Assembly (NCBI RefSeq): GCF_900141755.1
Contig: NZ_LT670844.1
Span: 1 to 64,000, forward strand
Origin: Bradyrhizobium lablabi
Lineage (GTDB): Bacteria > Pseudomonadota > Alphaproteobacteria > Rhizobiales > Xanthobacteraceae
Length of the DNA: 64,000 bases
Direction of reading: 5' to 3'
Shown: positions 52,134 through 61,784 of the stretch, in pieces
How the letters are laid out: each line of letters opens with the position of its first letter
How positions within the stretch are numbered: the stretch's first letter is position 1
Program-made: the position numbers and the translations under genes
The notes under the pieces: model-generated
What the model was told of the DNA's origin: nothing
The model's database searches: none
The model's input: the letters and a program-made list of their open reading frames with translations, nothing else

Positions 52134-52936
52134 CGCTGACGCTGACCATTTTGGGCTGCGGATCCTCGGCCGGCGTCCCGCGACCCGCGCTCGGCTGGGG
52201 CAAATGCGATCCCAATAATCCCAAAAACCGCCGCCGCCGCTGTTCGTTATTGGTCGAACGAACTTCCGACCATGGGCTGACGCGGATCGTGATCGATACC
52301 TCGCCCGATCTGCGCGAGCAGCTGATCGACGCCGAGGTCGATCACATCGACGCGGTGTTTCTGACCCATGAGCATGCCGACCAGACCCATGGCATCGACG
52401 ATCTGCGGTCGGTCGTGCTGCATCAGCGCCGGCGTATTCCGGTCTATCTGAACCAATCGACCGCAAAAGACATCATGCACCGGTTTTCCTATTGCTTTGT
52501 GTCGCCGCCGGGCAGCGATTATCCGCCGATCCTGACCCAGCATTCGATCGAGACCGGCGAAAGCCGCAGCATCGAAGGGAAGGGCGGTCCGGTCACGCTT
52601 TCCGCCTTCATCATGCAGCACGGCAATATTCCCGCGCTCGGTTATCGCGTTGGGGACGCCGCCTATACGCCCGATGTCAGCGACATCCCGGCCGAGAGCT
52701 GGCCGCATCTCAGGGATCTCGATCTCTGGATCATCGACGGGTTGCGCTATGCGCCGCATCCCAGCCACTTCAGCGTCAGCGACGCGCTGTCCTGGATCGA
52801 TCGCTTCAAGCCGCGCCGGGCCGTCATCACGAACATGCATTCCGACCTGGATTACGAGGAACTGCGCGCGAGCCTGCCGCCGGGCGTGGTCCCCGGCTAT
52901 GACGGCATGCGGTTGGAGTTGGCTCGCGATCGCTAG
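52130..52936 (+). CDS. MBL-fold phosphodiesterase-like hydrolase (PhnP type)
   Basis: 268 residues from the ATG at 52130. ILGCGSSAGVPRPALGWGKC at the start, the metal motif LTHEHADQTHGIDDLR, then IMQHGNIPALGYRVGDAAYT, TPDVSD and NMHSDLDYEEL. This is the layout of the PhnP/ElaC-like branch of the metallo-beta-lactamase fold that cleaves phosphodiesters. The gene follows tatD in the same way in many alphaproteobacteria; exact substrate unknown. The frame is open further upstream to 51758 but that part is a shadow of tatD. Confidence 0.9.
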   Translation: MTLTLTILGCGSSAGVPRPALGWGKCDPNNPKNRRRRCSLLVERTSDHGLTRIVIDTSPDLREQLIDAEVDHIDAVFLTHEHADQTHGIDDLRSVVLHQRRRIPVYLNQSTAKDIMHRFSYCFVSPPGSDYPPILTQHSIETGESRSIEGKGGPVTLSAFIMQHGNIPALGYRVGDAAYTPDVSDIPAESWPHLRDLDLWIIDGLRYAPHPSHFSVSDALSWIDRFKPRRAVITNMHSDLDYEELRASLPPGVVPGYDGMRLELARDR

Positions 52937-52946
52937 AACTGAGCTC

Positions 52947-53444
52947 TCATGAGAGCCTTACTCCGAAACGCTCTATCAGAATCGGGATGCTGCTGGGGTC
53001 CATCTCAAGACCATATCGGCTGCAAAGCTCACTTAGCGCCTGCGGCCCCGCTTTGGCTGCTCCGCCGAGGTCAACGAGTTCGCGGAAATAATTCTCAAAG
53101 CCGGCCGGCGAAATGATCTCCAGGATCCGCGCGGGTTCATCTCCCGCGTTCCAGAACGTGTGCCATTGGTTGCGGGGCTTGAAGATAAGATCGCCGGGAT
53201 TGCCAATCACGACAGTGTCTCCAAGCAGCGCACCCATCTTGCCTTCGAGAACATAGGAATACTCGTCCTCCCGAGAATGCTTGTGCATCGGCGCGGCCAG
53301 CGCGCGTGCCGGCATGGGATGTTCCACAAGCGCGAAGCGGTCTCCGGCCTCTTGGCCATCGATCATGAACCGCACCCCGATGCTTCCGAGGAAACCCGAC
53401 TTGCCATCATGTGGTCCAAGGACTTTTGGCGCTGACGCTGCCAT
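52947..53444 (-). CDS. Cupin-domain protein
   Basis: 165 residues with a single cupin barrel: PMHKHSREDEYSYVLEGKMG (His-His-Glu metal ligands) and GDLIFKPRNQWHTFWNAGDE (second His). Such proteins bind a metal and act as small dioxygenases, isomerases or sensors; the role here is unknown. GGAGGGA precedes the ATG. It is downstream of the acyl-CoA ligase and TRAP genes on the same strand, so it could be part of that catabolic unit. Confidence 0.85.
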   Translation of the reverse strand: MAASAPKVLGPHDGKSGFLGSIGVRFMIDGQEAGDRFALVEHPMPARALAAPMHKHSREDEYSYVLEGKMGALLGDTVVIGNPGDLIFKPRNQWHTFWNAGDEPARILEIISPAGFENYFRELVDLGGAAKAGPQALSELCSRYGLEMDPSSIPILIERFGVRLS

Positions 53445-53485
53445 TTTTCCCTCCGTGACGATGGATGATAAAGAAAGCGGGCCGC

Positions 53486-55135
53486 TCAGGCCGAAATCGC
53501 CTTTGCCGAATTCACTTGATTACGCAGCATGAATTTTTGGATTTTGCCGGTCGAAGTCTTCGGAATAGGCCCGAACACTACGGCCTTCGGCGTCTTGAAG
53601 CCCGACATGTGGCTGCGGCAGAACGCGATGATCTCGGCTTCGGTGACCCGCGCATTGTCCTTCAGCTCGAGGAAGGCGCAGGGCACTTCGCCCCATTTTG
53701 CATCGGGCTTTGCGACCACCGCCGCGAACAGTACCGCGGGATGCTTGTAGAGCACGTCCTCGACCTCGACGGAGGAGATGTTTTCGCCGCCGGAAATGAT
53801 GATGTCCTTGGAACGGTCCTTGATGATGACATAGCCGTGCTCGTCGAGCACGCCGAGGTCGCCGGTGTGGAACCAGCCGCCGGCAAAGGCCTCTTGCGTC
53901 GCTTTCTCGTTCCTGAGGTAACCCTTCATCACGATATTGCCGCGGAACATCACCTCGCCGATGGTCTCGCCGTCGCGCGGCACTTCGCGCATGGTTTCGG
54001 GGTCGATCACGGTGACGGCTTCCTGCAGCGGGTAGGGCACGCCCTGCCGGCGCTTCATTTGCGCGCGCTGCTCGGCGGGCAGATCATCCCAGCCCGGTTG
54101 CTCGGCGCAGACTGAGGCCGGACCATAGACTTCGGTCAGTCCATAGACATGCGTCAGCCTGATGCCGATGCTTTCGGCGCCTTCCAGCACCGCGACTGGA
54201 GGTGCCGCGCCCGCGATCAATCCGACCACGGGCCGCGCGGCTTTGCCTTTCGGCGCGTCGGAGGCGTTGATCAGGGTATTGTAGACGATCGGCGCGCCGC
54301 ACATGTGGGTGACGCCGTGCTTTTTGATCAGCTCGAAAATCTTGGTCGGGTCGACCTTGCGCAGGCAGACATTGATGCCCGCCGCCGCCGCGATGGTCCA
54401 GGGAAAGCACCAGCCGTTGCAATGGAACATCGGCAGCGTCCAGAGATAGACCGGATGCTGGCCGAGTTGGCCTGCGAGGATATTGCTCACCGCATTGAGG
54501 TAGGCGCCGCGGTGATGCGTCACCACCCCCTTGGGATTGCCTGTGGTGCCCGAAGTATAACTGAGCGCAATCGCGTCCCATTCGTCAACGGGCAGCTTTG
54601 CGACGAAGCTTTCGTCGCCTTGCGACAGCGCCGCCTCGTATTCGATCTCGCCAATGCGCTTTCCGCCGGCGAAAGCTTGATCATCGACATCGATGATCAA
54701 CGGTTTTGGGCCCTTCATCAGGCTCAAAGCCTCGCCGATGACGTCGGTAAATTCCGGATCGACCAGAATGATCCTCGCGCCGCCATGATCGAGCTGGAAG
54801 GCGATGGAGGGGGCATCGAGGCGGATATTGAGCGCGTTCAAGACCGCACCCGCCATCGGCACGGCGAAATGCAGCTCGTTCATCGCAGGGATATTCGGCA
54901 GCATCGCCGCCACCGTATCGCCGCAGCCGATGCCTCGGCTTGTGAGGAACGCGGCAAAGCGCCGGCAGCGGGCATAGGTCTGCGCCCAGGTGAACGAACG
55001 GCCCTCATAAACCGCGCTGATATGATCAGGGTAGACGGCGGCGGTGCGCGCCAAAAAACTCAGCGGCGTCAGCGGCACGAAATTGGCGGGCGACTTGTCC
55101 AGACCGAGATCGTATTGACTTTGCTTCCCACTCAT
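53486..55135 (-). CDS. AMP-dependent acyl-CoA synthetase
   Basis: 549 residues of the ANL superfamily. Visible motifs: A3 LSYTSGTTGNPKGVV, A5 THVYGLTEVYGP, A7 GGWFHTGDLGVLDEHGYV, A8 DRSKDIIISGGENISSVEVE and the C-terminal catalytic Lys in KTSTGKIQKF. The overall pattern is of medium-chain or short-branched acyl-CoA ligases (FadD3/DmdB-like). Lies 26 bases downstream of the TRAP permease gene; together they suggest import and CoA activation of a carboxylic acid. Confidence 0.9.
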   Translation of the reverse strand: MSGKQSQYDLGLDKSPANFVPLTPLSFLARTAAVYPDHISAVYEGRSFTWAQTYARCRRFAAFLTSRGIGCGDTVAAMLPNIPAMNELHFAVPMAGAVLNALNIRLDAPSIAFQLDHGGARIILVDPEFTDVIGEALSLMKGPKPLIIDVDDQAFAGGKRIGEIEYEAALSQGDESFVAKLPVDEWDAIALSYTSGTTGNPKGVVTHHRGAYLNAVSNILAGQLGQHPVYLWTLPMFHCNGWCFPWTIAAAAGINVCLRKVDPTKIFELIKKHGVTHMCGAPIVYNTLINASDAPKGKAARPVVGLIAGAAPPVAVLEGAESIGIRLTHVYGLTEVYGPASVCAEQPGWDDLPAEQRAQMKRRQGVPYPLQEAVTVIDPETMREVPRDGETIGEVMFRGNIVMKGYLRNEKATQEAFAGGWFHTGDLGVLDEHGYVIIKDRSKDIIISGGENISSVEVEDVLYKHPAVLFAAVVAKPDAKWGEVPCAFLELKDNARVTEAEIIAFCRSHMSGFKTPKAVVFGPIPKTSTGKIQKFMLRNQVNSAKAISA

Positions 55136-55160
55136 CGGCCACCTCCCATTTCCTTTGCGC

Positions 55161-57041
55161 TTAAAGGAATCCGATCGAGATCCACGGAAAAATCGCCACC
55201 ACGATCAGGCCTACCAATAGCGCCAGCATATAGCCCCAGATCGGCTTGATCCCCTCGGCGGGGTCGACACGTCCGATGGCGCAAGCCGCATAATAGCCTA
55301 CTCCGAACGGAGGCGCGAACAGTCCGATGCCCATCGCCAGGATGATGATCATCGCATAATGCACTTCGTGGACGCCGACCGCGCGTGCGATCGGAAACAA
55401 CAGCGGGCCGAACAGCACGATCGCCGGAATACCCTCGAGCACGCTGCCCAACACCGTGAAGGCCACGATCGATACAGCGATGAAGGAAGCGGAGCCGCCG
55501 GGCAGGCCGGTCATGGCGGCCGCCAGCGCGCGGGAGAAGCCGGATTGGGTCAATCCCCAGGCCATGCCGGTCGCGGTGCCGATGATCAGCAGGATCGCCC
55601 CCGACAGACAGGCGGTCTCCACCAGCATCGGGACGAGCCGCCGCCAGTCGAACCGGCGGTAGACCAGAAGCCCGACCACCAGCCCATAGACGATGCCGAT
55701 GGTGGAGACCTCGGTCGCGGTCGCGATCCCCTCGACCACGGCGGCGCGGATCACGAAAGGCAATGCCAGCGCGGGCAGGGCGATGACAAAGGCCCTGACG
55801 ATCTCGCCGGCGCCGGCCCGCTTGACGTGGCCGAGGTCCTCAGCCCGGTAGCGCCACCATACCAGCGCCGACAACGTGATCGCCAGCACCACGCCCGGCA
55901 ATAGCCCGCCGGTAAACAGCGCCGAAATCGAAACCCCGGTCACCGAGCCGATCGTGATCAGGACGAGACTAGGCGGAATGGTTTCGGTCTGCGCGCCGGT
56001 CGCCGCGAGCAGCGCCACGAGATCGCCGGGCCTTGCGCCGCGCGCCTTCATTTCCGGAAACAGTACCGGCGCGACCGCTGCCATGTCGGCGGCCTTCGAG
56101 CCGGAAATGCCTGAGACCAGATACATCGCGCCGACCAGCACGTAATGCAGGCCGCCGCGGACATGGCCGAGCAGGCTCGCCAGGAATGCCACCATGGCGC
56201 GCGCCATGCCGGTCATCTCGATCAAAAGGCCCAAGAACACGAACAGGGGCACCGACAACAGGATCAAATGGCTCATGCCCTCGTCCATGCGGCCGACCAG
56301 CACCATCAAGGGCGTGCGCGTCGTCAGCGCGAGATAGCCGAAAATCGCCAGTCCAAAGCCGAAAGCGATCGGGACGCCGGCGAACACGCAGAAGCCGGCT
56401 ACGCCAACAAAGAAGATCAGAAGATTGATATTGCCGAGCGGACGCAGCCACGGCGTCGCCAGCCAAAAAATCGCTATCACCAGGCCGACAGACAACACCG
56501 CGCTGAGCACGGTCTTGAAATCGCCTAATCGTGCCAGCCGCAGCAAGGCAAACAGCACCATCAGGCCGGTGCCGACCGGCAACGCGGCTGCCCGCCAGCT
56601 ATTGGCGATTTGCAGCGCCGGCGTCGTGATAAAGCTCTCCTCGTAGGCGTATTCCCAGGAGGGCGCCGCGATCAGCAGGAGAAAAGCCAGCGCCGCGCAG
56701 GTTGCGACCACGTCGAGCCAGGCCCGCGTCGCCGGGCTCGTGCTCGCGACCACCGCGGTCATTCGCATATGCTCGGAACGGCGGAACGCCACCGCGGCCC
56801 CGAGCATCGCCAGCCACAGGAACAGGATCGAGGCCAGTTCGTCCGACCAGATCAGCGGGCTGCGCAGGCCGTAACGCGCGACCACGCCCGCGAACAGGAT
56901 CACGATCTCGGCGACGACCAGAATAGCCGCCGGGATCTCGACCAGCATGCCGAGCCAAGCTTCGAGGGATGCCGCAAGCGAACGGCGGCGAGGGGACCCC
57001 GCCTCGCCGGCCGCCGCTGTTGCGCCTTCGGCGTGAGCCAT
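55161..57041 (-). CDS. Fused TRAP transporter permease (DctQ-DctM)
   Basis: 626 residues. Residues 25-185 hold the four-helix DctQ small subunit (VVARYGLRSPLIWSDELASI then LFLWLAMLGAAVAFRR), residues 195-626 the large DctM subunit with repeated family motifs (GVPIAFGFGLAIFG, LLSVPLFVFLGLLIEMTGMA, VSGISGSKAADMAAVAPVLF, GLFAPPFGVGYYAACAIG). Fusion of Q and M is a known variant. Acts with the receptor gene 33 bases upstream to import a carboxylate using an ion gradient. Confidence 0.94.
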   Translation of the reverse strand: MAHAEGATAAAGEAGSPRRRSLAASLEAWLGMLVEIPAAILVVAEIVILFAGVVARYGLRSPLIWSDELASILFLWLAMLGAAVAFRRSEHMRMTAVVASTSPATRAWLDVVATCAALAFLLLIAAPSWEYAYEESFITTPALQIANSWRAAALPVGTGLMVLFALLRLARLGDFKTVLSAVLSVGLVIAIFWLATPWLRPLGNINLLIFFVGVAGFCVFAGVPIAFGFGLAIFGYLALTTRTPLMVLVGRMDEGMSHLILLSVPLFVFLGLLIEMTGMARAMVAFLASLLGHVRGGLHYVLVGAMYLVSGISGSKAADMAAVAPVLFPEMKARGARPGDLVALLAATGAQTETIPPSLVLITIGSVTGVSISALFTGGLLPGVVLAITLSALVWWRYRAEDLGHVKRAGAGEIVRAFVIALPALALPFVIRAAVVEGIATATEVSTIGIVYGLVVGLLVYRRFDWRRLVPMLVETACLSGAILLIIGTATGMAWGLTQSGFSRALAAAMTGLPGGSASFIAVSIVAFTVLGSVLEGIPAIVLFGPLLFPIARAVGVHEVHYAMIIILAMGIGLFAPPFGVGYYAACAIGRVDPAEGIKPIWGYMLALLVGLIVVAIFPWISIGFL

Positions 57042-57074
57042 GACGGTACCTGTACCACGATCCCGGCGATGGCC

Positions 57075-58094
57075 TTACGACAGCTTGCCGACGGATTTTT
57101 CCAACAGCGCCCACGCCTGGTCGCCGTATTTTCCTTTCCACTCGGAATAGAACCCGGCGGAGCGGAGTTTATCGCGGAATGGCGCGACGTCAGGCTGGTT
57201 GAACACCAGCCCTTTGCCCTCGAGTTCCCCACGCAAGTTCGCGTTCAACTTCGCGGTATCGCCGCGCTCTTTGATGGCGGCGGCGTTGATATTTTTGGCG
57301 ACGATGGCGCGCAAATCATCCGGCACCTTCTCCCAGGCGCGGCGATTGGCGAGGAACCAGAATCCATCCCACATGTGATTGGTCAGCGAACAATATTTCT
57401 GCACTTCGTACAGTTTCGCCGTCGAGATCAGCGCGAGCGGATTTTCCTGGCCTTCGACGATCTTGGTCTGCAGCGCCGAATAGACCTCGCTAAAATTGAT
57501 CGAGGCGGGCGAGGCGTCGAATGCCTTGAACATCGAGGTCCACAACGGCGAGACCGGCACCCGGATCTTGAAGCCCTTGTAATCATCGGGGCTGTTGATC
57601 GGCTTGGTCGAGGACGTGGTCTGACGAAAGCCGTTGTCCCAGATCTTGTCCATGGCCACGAGATTGGCTTTTGCGATCTCGCCGCGCACATAGGCGCCGA
57701 GTTCACCGTCCATGGCCTTCCAGACCGAGTCGTAGTCCGGAAAGGCAAAACCGATCCCGTTGATCGACGCGGCCGGCACCAGGGTAGCCAGGATCAGGCC
57801 CGACAGCGTGAAAAACTCGATGCCGCCGGAGCGGATTTGGCTCAGCATGTCGGTGTCGGAGCCAAGCTGGTTGTTCGGAAAAACCTGCAGATCGAAGCGG
57901 CCGTTGGTTTCGGTCTTGATCGCCTCCGCCATCTCCCTGGCGCGAACGTTCATCGGATGCGTATCCGGCGCATTGTTGGCATATTTGTAGGTGAACTCAG
58001 CCGCTTGCGCCCGCGCGACATAAGGCGCGCCGACGCCACCCAATACGGCTGAGGCCGCCGATACCTTGAGCAGCGTGCGTCGTGAAAAGCTCAT
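57075..58094 (-). CDS. TRAP transporter solute receptor (DctP type)
   Basis: 339 residues with an export signal (FSRRTLLKVSAASAVLGGVG, cleavage near ARA). The mature part has KYANNAPDTHPMNVRAREMA, FDLQVFPNNQLGSDTDMLSQ and the ligand-binding Arg region GFKIRVPVSPLWTSMFKAFD, typical of DctP receptors. GGGAG is 6 bases before the ATG at 58094. First gene of receptor-permease-ligase-cupin. Confidence 0.93.
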   Translation of the reverse strand: MSFSRRTLLKVSAASAVLGGVGAPYVARAQAAEFTYKYANNAPDTHPMNVRAREMAEAIKTETNGRFDLQVFPNNQLGSDTDMLSQIRSGGIEFFTLSGLILATLVPAASINGIGFAFPDYDSVWKAMDGELGAYVRGEIAKANLVAMDKIWDNGFRQTTSSTKPINSPDDYKGFKIRVPVSPLWTSMFKAFDASPASINFSEVYSALQTKIVEGQENPLALISTAKLYEVQKYCSLTNHMWDGFWFLANRRAWEKVPDDLRAIVAKNINAAAIKERGDTAKLNANLRGELEGKGLVFNQPDVAPFRDKLRSAGFYSEWKGKYGDQAWALLEKSVGKLS

Positions 58095-58414
58095 CTCGTT
58101 CTCCCTGAGAGTTTGTTGTTCTTGTGAGACCGTATCCCATGAAGCCTCGGCCCGGTCACGCATCTCGCGATGGGCTTATTGCAGCGTATCGGCGTTGCGG
58201 CAATATCCGGGGGGCACTGATCGTCAGGGGTGGCCGTGGCGCGCCTGCATTTGCCGGCATGGCGTTTGTCGCAGACCGAGCTGCATTCATGCGGATTGGC
58301 ACGATATTTCGATAAGCCTTTGATCTAATTATAGATAAAAATATTCCATAATATACCTTATGCGAATCTGACCATCAGGGGGCTGGCTCGTCCCCGCCAC
58401 CCGAGCCATGATCT
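58095..58414. other. Intergenic region upstream of the TRAP operon
   Basis: No gene. Contains an A/T-rich patch at 58318-58366 inside GC-rich DNA (listed separately), which is the likely promoter/operator area of the leftward TRAP operon. Confidence 0.55.
58318..58366 (-). promoter_or_regulatory. A/T-rich promoter/operator candidate for the TRAP operon
   Basis: On the minus strand a TATAAT hexamer (complement of 58328-58333) and, 10-20 bases upstream, the palindrome-like ATATTATGGAATATT. The -35 match is poor, so an activator would be expected. No regulator gene is adjacent. Confidence 0.4.
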
Positions 58415-59089
58415 TCAGCGTCGCCCGCAGACCTCGTCGATCCGGCGCAGGAGATCGGCCGGATCATCGTAGACACGGAATGCACCGGCCTGCCTCAGCT
58501 CTTCGGGCCCATAGCCGCCGCTCAACACACCCACGCCCAGCGCGCGGCATCGTACCGCCGCCAGCATGTCCCAGATGCTGTCGCCGACCACGATCGAGGT
58601 TTCGATCGGCGCGCTCAGCCGTTCGGCTGCCGCCAGGAACAGATCCGGGTCAGGCTTGGCGTATTTGACCTGATCGCGCGTCACGACGGGAACCCGATCG
58701 GGATCGACGCCGAGCGAGGCCAGATTGACGGCTGCGGTTTCCATGCGGCCACTGGTCGCGATCGCCCAGGGAATGCCGGCCTCCGACAGCCAGTTCAGCA
58801 ATTCGCGCGCGCCGGGCAAAGGTCGGATTTGGGTGGCCTGCTGCCGATACGCGCTGGCATGGGCTTGGCGAAGCCGTTCGACGCGTTCAGTGCTGATCTC
58901 CAGCCCAGTCTCCCGAAGCAACTGGTTGGTGAACAGGCCGCCGCTCATGCCGATCTTGCGATGGATGCGCCAGACCGACAAGTCGATGCCCTCCGCGTCG
59001 AGCGCGTGCTTCCAGGCCAGGACATGCTGATAGACGCTGTCGACGAGCGTGCCGTCGAGATCGAACAGGAAGGCCGGTTGGATGCGCAT
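58415..59089 (-). CDS. HAD-superfamily hydrolase (phosphoglycolate-phosphatase-like)
   Basis: 224 residues. Motif I FLFDLDGTLVDS (nucleophile and acid Asp), motif II IATSGRMET, motif III/IV KPDPDLFLAAAERL and VVGDSIWDMLAA. A helical cap at about 17-85. Likely a small-molecule phosphatase; exact substrate unknown. Alone on its strand between the TRAP operon and the monooxygenase gene. Confidence 0.9.
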   Translation of the reverse strand: MRIQPAFLFDLDGTLVDSVYQHVLAWKHALDAEGIDLSVWRIHRKIGMSGGLFTNQLLRETGLEISTERVERLRQAHASAYRQQATQIRPLPGARELLNWLSEAGIPWAIATSGRMETAAVNLASLGVDPDRVPVVTRDQVKYAKPDPDLFLAAAERLSAPIETSIVVGDSIWDMLAAVRCRALGVGVLSGGYGPEELRQAGAFRVYDDPADLLRRIDEVCGRR

Positions 59090-59130
59090 GTCGGTACCCT
59101 CGCCTTGCGTGGCCGAAGCTCACGCCACCT

Positions 59131-59460
59131 TTACCTCTCAGCCTTGCCGCGCCCGACAGTCTGACGCACCTCGAAACCCTCGAACTGTGGGTGCCCAAGA
59201 TAGAGCGGCTTGTTGTCACCGGCCTTGTGATGCGCCGCCCGAAACGCCTCCGATTTGGTCCACGCCTCGAACATAGTGCGGCTTTCCCAGATCGTGTGGG
59301 ACGCATAGAGCGTGTGGTCTTCAGCTTCGGGGCCCCTGAGGAGATGAAACTCGACAAACCCCGGCACCTTCTCGAGATGGCTTTCGCGCGACGTCCAGAC
59401 TTGCTCGAAGGCCGCTTCGGACCCCCTGACAACGAGAAACCGGTTCATGGCGATAAACAT
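59131..59460 (-). CDS. IsdG/HmuQ-like heme-degrading monooxygenase family protein
   Basis: 109 residues, one ABM ferredoxin-like domain. The triad of IsdG-type heme oxygenases is at the expected places: Asn6, Trp67 and His77. The sequence MFIAMNRFLVVRGSEAAFEQ then VPGFVEFHLLRGPEAEDHTL and AWTKSEAFRAAH is close to what I recall for HmuQ/HmuD of Bradyrhizobium. No hmu transport genes are near. Heme degradation is inferred from residues, not proven. Confidence 0.8.
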   Translation of the reverse strand: MFIAMNRFLVVRGSEAAFEQVWTSRESHLEKVPGFVEFHLLRGPEAEDHTLYASHTIWESRTMFEAWTKSEAFRAAHHKAGDNKPLYLGHPQFEGFEVRQTVGRGKAER

Positions 59461-59574
59461 CAGGCAAGTCTCCTAGGGCTGCGGCGGCGACCAACCTATA
59501 GCAGCCGCAGTTGGCGACATTGCGGACGGTCAAGCGGATGGTATCTCGGTCCCCATCACAATTCCTTTTGGCGG

Positions 59575-60381
59575 CTACCGCCCTTTGAACCGCGGCTTGC
59601 GCCGCTCCAGGAACGCCGCGACGCCCTCTTTGTGATCTTCGCTAAAACTTGCCAGCGCGAACTGGTCGACGTCCATATGGCCAGCGAGATCGTCGAGCGC
59701 GTACGCCAGGCGGTTGACGGTCAATTTCGTCATTGCGGCTGAGATCGGCGGCTGCGCCGCGAATTTTGCGGCGAGCGCCATTGCCGCGTCAAAAGCCTTG
59801 CCGGGATCGGCCACCTCCTCCACCAGGCCCCATTCGTAGGCCTCGGCGGCCGAGATGCGCTGGTCGGCCAGGATCACTGCCTGCTTGGTCCGTGCCGGTC
59901 CGATCAGATGCAGCATGCGCGGGATGCTCTGCCAGCTCATGTTCATGCCGAGGCCGATCTCGGGCACGCGCAGATGGGCGTTGCTCGCGATCACGCGAAA
60001 ATCCAGCGCCACCGCCAGCGCGACGCCGCCGCCGATGCAAAAGCCTTCGATGGCGCCGATGGTGACTTGTTCCATCTCCTGCCAGGCGCGGGTCAACCGT
60101 GGTCCCAGTTTCAAATGCCGGCGCAGCGACCCGAGATCCATGGTCCGGCGCGAGCGGCCTTCGGGATCCTTCAGGTCGAAGCCGGCACTGAAGGCCTTGG
60201 GCGCGCCGGTGAGCACCACGACCGAGGTCTCGCCGTCGTCCTCAAAACCGCGCGCCGCCTGCGTGAGCTGACGCAAGGCTTCTGGCGATAGCGCGTTGAT
60301 GCCGTCGCCGCGGTCGAAGCGCACCACCGCGATGCGGCCCTCCGGCCCGAGGCCCCGTTCGATGGTGACAAAATCCGCCAC
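59575..60381 (-). CDS. Enoyl-CoA hydratase/isomerase family protein
   Basis: 268 residues of the crotonase fold. First oxyanion strand [19 protein letters not shown] and second [20 protein letters not shown] are visible. At the usual first catalytic Glu the sequence reads [20 protein letters not shown], which keeps Glu; the second position is not Glu, so hydratase activity is uncertain and isomerase or hydrolase activity possible. Divergent from the nitrile hydratase operon. Confidence 0.88.
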   Translation of the reverse strand: MADFVTIERGLGPEGRIAVVRFDRGDGINALSPEALRQLTQAARGFEDDGETSVVVLTGAPKAFSAGFDLKDPEGRSRRTMDLGSLRRHLKLGPRLTRAWQEMEQVTIGAIEGFCIGGGVALAVALDFRVIASNAHLRVPEIGLGMNMSWQSIPRMLHLIGPARTKQAVILADQRISAAEAYEWGLVEEVADPGKAFDAAMALAAKFAAQPPISAAMTKLTVNRLAYALDDLAGHMDVDQFALASFSEDHKEGVAAFLERRKPRFKGR

Positions 60382-60495
60382 TTTGTTCCTCCCTGCCCGT
60401 CATTTTCTTCGAGCATAGCTCACAAACACCGGGGCAACAGGCCGGAAGTGCTAGTACCTCGACATGGCCGCAATGTTTCGCCTATCCTCCAGGGC

Positions 60496-61128
60496 ATGAG
60501 CGACCATGATCACGACCATCACCACGATCACGACCATTCGGACCTGTCCGAAACCGAGCTGCGCGTCCGCGCGCTCGAGACGATTTTGACCGAGAAAGGC
60601 TATGTCGAGCCGGCGGCTCTTGACGCCATCATCCAGGCGTATGAAACAAAAATCGGCCCGCACAATGGCGCGCAGGTAGTTGCAAAAGCATGGTCCGATC
60701 CCGCGTTCAAACAGGCGCTATTGGCCGACGCCACCAAGGCCGTGAGCACGCTCGGCCATGTCAGCCGGGTCGGCGATCACCTAGTCGCGGTCGAGAACAC
60801 GCCACAGCGCCACAATATGGTCGTGTGCACGCTCTGCTCCTGTTACCCCTGGGAAATGCTGGGGCTGCCGCCGGTCTGGTACAAGGCTGCGCCCTATCGT
60901 TCCCGCGCGGTCAAAGACCCGCGCGGCGTGCTCGCCGATTTCGGCGTGAGCTTGCCGAAGGACATCGAGATCCGCGTCTGGGACTCAACCGCCGAGACGC
61001 GTTTTCTGGTGCTGCCGATACGGCCCGCGGGCACTGAAGGCTGGAGCGAGCAGCAGCTCGCGGAACTCGTGACGCGGGACTCCATGATCGGAACCGGATT
61101 TCCCAAGACGCCAGGCGCGCCCTCGTGA
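60496..61128 (+). CDS. nthA: Nitrile hydratase alpha subunit (cobalt type)
   Basis: 210 residues. The metal claw is [10 protein letters not shown] (Thr after the first Cys marks the cobalt type; iron enzymes have Ser). Two of the Cys are normally oxidised after translation. Residues 2-15 are His/Asp-rich ([15 protein letters not shown]), an unusual metal-binding-like N-terminus. The ATG at 60496 is preceded by AGGG. Hydrates nitriles to amides together with beta. Overlaps the beta gene by four bases. Confidence 0.95.
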   Translation: MSDHDHDHHHDHDHSDLSETELRVRALETILTEKGYVEPAALDAIIQAYETKIGPHNGAQVVAKAWSDPAFKQALLADATKAVSTLGHVSRVGDHLVAVENTPQRHNMVVCTLCSCYPWEMLGLPPVWYKAAPYRSRAVKDPRGVLADFGVSLPKDIEIRVWDSTAETRFLVLPIRPAGTEGWSEQQLAELVTRDSMIGTGFPKTPGAPS

Positions 61129-61784
61129 ACGGCGTGCACGACATGGGCGGCATGGACGGTTTCGGCAAGGTCGAACCCGAGCCGAACGAGCCGATGTTTC
61201 ACACAAAATGGGAAGCGCGCGTATTGGCGATGGTGCGTGCGATGGGCGCGGCCGGCGCGTTCAACATCGATGCCTCGCGCTTCTACCGGGAGACGTTACC
61301 GCCGCACGTCTATCTCGGCAGTTCCTATTACAAGAAGTGGCTGCTCGGTCTGGAAGACCTCTTGGTCGACAGGGGCTTTGTGGCCGCGGATGAAATCGCC
61401 TCAGGCCACGCGATGGAAACAGCAAAACCGCTGAAGCATGGCAAGTTCGCCCTCGACGATGTCGAGCGCATCATGGTGCGCGGCAAATTCGGTCGCGCGG
61501 CGCCCTCGCCTGCCAAATTCAAGCCCGGCGATCGGGTGCGCGCCAAGAACATTCATCCCGCGACCCATACCCGGCTGCCGCGCTACGTCCGCGGCCATGT
61601 CGGCGTGGTCGAACGCGATCACGGCTGCCATGTGTTTCCGGACACAGCGGCGATCGAGGCCGGCGAGAACCCGCAATGGCTCTACACCGTCGTATTCGAC
61701 GGGGCTGAATTGTGGGGCCCGGACGCCGACCCGACGGTGAAGATATCGATCGATGCGTTCGAGCCCTATCTGGAGCCGGCCTGA
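61125..61784 (+). CDS. nthB: Nitrile hydratase beta subunit
   Basis: 219 residues, GTG start in the 4-base overlap with alpha. [20 protein letters not shown] is the classic N-terminus and the C-terminal SH3-like barrel shows [40 protein letters not shown] and PDT. The two Arg that hydrogen-bond the oxidised Cys of alpha are expected in the central part. Complete length. Confidence 0.95.
   Translation: MNGVHDMGGMDGFGKVEPEPNEPMFHTKWEARVLAMVRAMGAAGAFNIDASRFYRETLPPHVYLGSSYYKKWLLGLEDLLVDRGFVAADEIASGHAMETAKPLKHGKFALDDVERIMVRGKFGRAAPSPAKFKPGDRVRAKNIHPATHTRLPRYVRGHVGVVERDHGCHVFPDTAAIEAGENPQWLYTVVFDGAELWGPDADPTVKISIDAFEPYLEPA

Noticed and set aside
54149..55249. 366-codon plus-strand frame
   Set aside because: Shadow of the acyl-CoA synthetase, which has all ANL motifs on the minus strand.
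56610..58052. 480-codon plus-strand frame
   Set aside because: Shadow of the TRAP permease and receptor genes; composition is Arg/Gly/His-rich without a domain.
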